Shown here piece after piece: positions 17,879-20,842 of a stretch of DNA of 20,842 nucleotides. Below the pieces are notes generated by a model. It searched no databases and was not told where the DNA came from. It saw only the letters and a program-made list of their open reading frames with translations. The first letter of the stretch is position 1; every line of letters starts with the position of its first letter. This DNA is from Chara braunii (Eukaryota; Streptophyta; Charophyceae; Charales; Characeae): NCBI GenBank assembly GCA_003427395.1, contig BFEA01001176.1:93564-114405 (forward strand), given 5' to 3'. The translations under genes were made by a program, and so were the position numbers.

Positions 17879-19435
17879 TCAACGCGTCGCTTGCCTCACG
17901 CCTTGCGGAACAAGCTAGTAGGTTCACCCGAAAACCAGGTTACCGCAGCGTCTCCCTTCTTCTTCTTGGGAATTTTTTTGTATTTTTCAATTATAAATTA
18001 AAGAAAATGTATTTAGTTAAGTTAAAATTTCTTTCCTAGTTTATATATATTAAGGATCAATACATTTATAAGCCCGCCGAGTTTGATGATTTTTAGGGGT
18101 AGAAATAAAATTTGGGGATTTTACTAAAATTTCGGCAGCGTTTCGCCTCCCCCCGTTGGGATGGGGTTTGGACGAAGCCCTTAAGCAGCGCTGCCGAAGA
18201 GGGAATATCAAAAGGAATAATGGGAAAAAAAAAAAAAAAATTGATTTAACTCGATTTTTAAATAATTTTGTTAATTAATGAGCAAAAATTTAAATTAAAA
18301 GAAAAATTTGAGAAATTTCGACAGCAGTTTTCCTTCCCCCCTCAGTGAGATGGGGTTCGAAAAAAAGGCCCTCAAATAGGTATAGTAGATATGAAGAGCA
18401 TTGAAGTCAAACAAACGCCCCTACGCAATTTTTAATATTTATTTTATTTTTTTTATCTATTTTAAGGAACAAAATCAAAAGTAAAATAATTCTTAATTAT
18501 TTAATGGGGCGAAACTTTTCGAATTAATTTCCACAATCTTACGGGATATATTTGACAAAAAATAATCCGTAACAAATGCGGAAGCTAGAAGCTATGGCTT
18601 CCCTCGATCTTCCCGCTTCTGTCAAAATTGGGGTTAGGACTTCACCCTTATTAGGGTTTTGGGTTTTGCGCGCAACCGCACGAACACCGCAAAGCCTTGC
18701 TCGACGCCAGAAAATTTTTGTTAGCTTTACTAGCTTTAGAAGAAAAACTTATTGGATTACATTTAAAAAAAAAAAAATCTTTTAATTTAAACAAAATTAC
18801 AAAGAAATGCAATTTCCCGTTGATTTTCTTCCACTTTTTCTATCTGTTGGAGCTCGCCGTCTATCCAACCGAAGTCCGTTTTTCCCAACTAGGGTCTCAA
18901 AACGTCGGGAAAAATACAGGGACCAACTTTGGTCCCGGCGGGGTTCCCCTAATTTCGCTTATTTTTTCGCTTATTTCAATAAAACGCAAATCAAAATTTT
19001 TGGAATTTTTAATCAAAAAATACAAAAAATGTCTTAAAACGTTCGCCTCGATTAGACGACGAACTTTGCTCCTGGTGCGCCTTGCACGAAAGCGCGCGGA
19101 TCAGGAGATATCGAGGAAAAACCAATAATAAATTTTAACTCATAATTTTTGGGATTTTTAATTAAAAAAATACAAAAAAATTCATATATTTTTTTCTAGC
19201 CGTTAGAAGTTTTCAAAAAACGTCTCAAAACGTTTGCCTCGACGAGAGGGCGAACTTCGCTCCCAGCGCGGCTCGCGCAAAAGCGCGCGGATCGGGAGAT
19301 ATTTCAAAAAAACTAAATAAAATGATTATAAAAAATAAAACTAATCAAGAAAACAAGCTAATTAGTGTTTGACTAATCAGCCCGTGCACCCCCGTTGGTT
19401 GGGGGAGGCCGCGGCCTTGAGGGTGTTGCTCCCCT
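17879..19435 (-). other. AT-rich element leader, non-coding
   Basis: About 1.55 kb between the PBS and ORF A1 with no convincing frame on the element strand. It is strongly AT-rich with GC-rich islands that recur as diverged pairs. TTCGGCAGCG...CCTCCCCCC...GATGGGGTT at 18131 recurs at 18317, and a ~130-170-base unit at 19001-19127 recurs at 19150-19312 (both contain a GCGCGCGGATCxGGAGATAT core). TTCGGCAGCG (18131-18140) and CGCTGCCGAA (18189-18198) form a perfect 10-bp inverted repeat. Such a long structured leader might hold the packaging signal or an internal ribosome entry function; neither is shown. Confidence 0.65.
19001..19312. repeat. Imperfect tandem pair in the leader
   Basis: Both copies run TGGxATTTTTAAT, an A-rich stretch, AAAACGTT(C/T)GCCTCGA, a CGAACTT(T/C)GCTCC block, and GCGCGCGGATCxGGAGATAT. 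Spacing is 149 bases at the left end and 191 at the right because the second copy has about 42 extra bases (CTAGCCGTTAGAAG region). Confidence 0.8.
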
Positions 19436-19452
19436 CCCCGGCAACAGCGCCA
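19436..19452 (-). other. Primer-binding site, tRNA-Asp
   Basis: On the element strand this reads TGGCGCTGTTGCCGGGG, starting four bases after the 5' LTR end. The 3' end of plant tRNA-Asp(GUC) is CCCCGGCAACGGCGCCA, so 16 of 17 bases pair; the one mismatch (19446) is a C-to-T change on the element strand. The site primes minus-strand cDNA synthesis. No such sequence lies beside the left LTR, which fixes which LTR is 5'. Confidence 0.92.
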
Positions 19453-19456
19453 AAGT

Positions 19457-20842
19457 TGTGGGGGAAACCCGGGGAGGGGTTGCCTACCGTTCGCTGAAGC
19501 CAAGGGCAACAACGCTTCTCACTCGCTGCGCCCGCTTCCGAGGTCCTCAACAACCAGTAGGGTGCCAGTTTATATTTTGATCATCTGTCACGTTCCTTTT
19601 TGAAGACCGAACTCAGGCAGCGTTTTCAGTTTTCCCGATAGGTTGGAGAGGGAAGCAAGGCTCAATCAAGCTTTTGTTGATTCTAGGTTGTAAACACGTA
19701 ACTTCGCAGTGACCAATTCGTTCCAATATCAAATGGACGAAGAAAATGGCAATGAGATCGAAATTTTAATAATGATTGTCGCCCATACACCTTGCGATAA
19801 TCGAGAGTTCACACCACACTCACCGTTCAAATTCACTCGCCCCGGGCAATGATCAACAAGATCCCGGTTCAGCAACGAGCGATATGAAATTGACCTAGCA
19901 ATGATCGGCGAGTATTGGTTGGCCAAAAGATACATAGTGTTTCTGCCTATGAGCGACGAATGGCCGGTTTTGTAATGGGCATCCGAAGTCTGATTCGTCA
20001 ATGAGCAGCGTGCGTCTGCCCCCTCTACGAACAGAGGTTGTCTGATTTGTTGATGAGCACCTTGTGTCTGCCCCCTTGATGAACAGACCATGTTTGATCC
20101 GTTGGAGACTAGCGCGTGTCTGCCCCTCCCCTAGATGAGCGGGAGGGGTCTGATTCGTTGATGAACCGTGTAGAACAATAGCACAAAACTGGTTGATCTC
20201 CTAATTAACGGTAACTGTCTGACGTCTTGGATGATTTCTGGTTCCTCTTCACGTTAGACTCAAATAAATAAATAAATAAACCGATAAATAAAGTGAGCTT
20301 TCCGACGGCGCCTTCCCACACTTTCTCCTATACCAATTCTCTCTTCCCCTCTCTCTTCCCTTAGTGAGTTTGTGTGTGTGTGTGTGTGTGTTCATGCCCA
20401 CTATGCACAACCCCCGAAAGAAACTCACGGAAGAAACTAAACGTCGGACTGTTTGATTACTCACTCATGATCAATGATGACCTTGTACTCAATCGGGGGG
20501 TCTCGGTGTCGCCGCGCATCCATCTTAGAAAGAAAATTCACATGTAACAGCCATGATCTGTTTCGTATGGGCTTCTTACTTGATTTAGGCGGGTACCCCT
20601 TGTCAAATGATTCACAGCTATGCATCGATCTCCAAGAATCGGTGGTCATTCGGGTCCGGATTCGTAGCATCCTGTTGCTCGAGCATGTAGCAGCATGTCA
20701 TGGTGAGCACTGAGCAACACATACAATAAGAACAACTGGAGGGCTACATTGGCACTGCCCCCCCCTTGAATAGAGCACACAGTCATCGGGGCTGTATTAT
20801 ATCAATGAGTTTGTTGCCTTTCATACTCTTTCCCTCGTTTAG
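19457..20842 (-). repeat. 5' LTR (right copy, cut by window edge)
   Basis: Aligns with 3239-4625 at an offset of 16,218 (left) to 16,217 (right), about 97% identity by eye (roughly 45 differences, mostly substitutions, concentrated after the 52-bp repeats). It begins TGTGGGGGAAACC where the left copy has TGTTAGGGAAACC. The window ends at the equivalent of 4625, so about eight bases are probably missing if the LTR ends as proposed. This copy would carry the active promoter. Confidence 0.9.
19569..19575 (-). promoter_or_regulatory. TATA-like box in 5' LTR
   Basis: Minus-strand ATATAAA, identical and equivalent in position to the one in the other LTR, about 110 bases before the 5' LTR's downstream end. 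It would place transcript starts about 80 bases upstream of the PBS side of the LTR. It rests on the motif and its conservation alone. Confidence 0.3.

Larger units (their letters stand above)
3239..20842 (-). mobile_element. Giant Ty3/gypsy-type LTR retrotransposon, decayed
   Basis: Seen directly: two long direct repeats about 16,217 bases apart (3239-~4633 and 19457-window end), a 17-base match to the 3' end of tRNA-Asp four bases inside the right repeat, and gag, protease, reverse transcriptase, RNase H and integrase motifs in that order on the minus strand. This fixes the orientation: the right repeat is the 5' LTR and the left repeat is the 3' LTR. The RT-RH-INT order is that of Ty3/gypsy (integrase last), not copia. 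By alignment to the left LTR, the right LTR should end about eight bases beyond the window, making the element about 17.6 kb, very large for the group. Every coding region has stops or frameshifts, so it cannot move by itself. The target-site duplication cannot be tested because the 5' flank is missing. Confidence 0.92.

Noticed and set aside
17675-18001. 108-codon plus-strand frame
   Set aside because: Antisense to the start of ORF A1, where the minus strand has a longer and better frame; it then runs into AT-rich leader.
18640-18680. Telomere-like TTAGGGTTTTGGG stretch
   Set aside because: Only one or two imperfect units; not an array.

Overview
The window is almost entirely one very large, decayed LTR retrotransposon of the Ty3/gypsy type, lying on the minus strand. 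It spans 3239 to just past the right edge of the window (my estimate of the true end is about 20850, giving about 17.6 kb). The organism is a eukaryote with a repeat-rich genome. A primer-binding site matching tRNA-Asp (a choice common in plant gypsy elements), abundant GA/CA/TTTG microsatellites and the style of the gag-pol polyprotein suggest a streptophyte, perhaps a charophyte alga such as Chara. That assignment is inference, not something the sequence proves.

Layout, left to right on the plus strand. 1-3238 is flanking DNA: microsatellites, short segmental duplications, one strong inverted repeat and one weak candidate exon (2840-3244). 3239-~4633 is the 3' LTR. ~4634-7954 is a long 3' non-coding region holding a 107-bp tandem array, a CT-rich tract, a degenerate 30-bp minisatellite and an AT-rich patch. 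7955-11979 is pol, read right to left as protease, reverse transcriptase, RNase H, integrase. 11899-14236 is gag. 14376-17878 is a module of at least five unrecognised sense-strand reading frames between the primer-binding site and gag. 17879-19435 is an AT-rich leader with internal repeats. 19436-19452 is the tRNA-Asp primer-binding site. 19457-20842 is the 5' LTR, cut off by the window edge only a few bases before its predicted end.

Read in its own (minus) direction the element is: 5' LTR, PBS, leader, extra ORFs (called here A1, A2, B1, C, B2, D), gag, PR-RT-RH-INT, 3' region with tandem repeats, 3' LTR. Gag would form the particle, and pol would process, copy and integrate the element. 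The job of the extra module is unknown. Two of its ORFs look like diverged copies of each other (A1/A2), and so do two more (B1/B2), so the module seems to have grown by duplication. The architecture recalls flowering-plant Tat/Ogre elements (extra ORF before gag, tandem repeats in the 3' region), but I see only one RNase H domain, so it may be a separate lineage that arrived at a similar plan.

No gene in the element is intact: gag and pol alone carry about five in-frame stops and eight frameshifts. Most catalytic residues are still readable. The LTRs are about 97% identical by eye. I see no RNA genes, CRISPR arrays or bacterial-type features.
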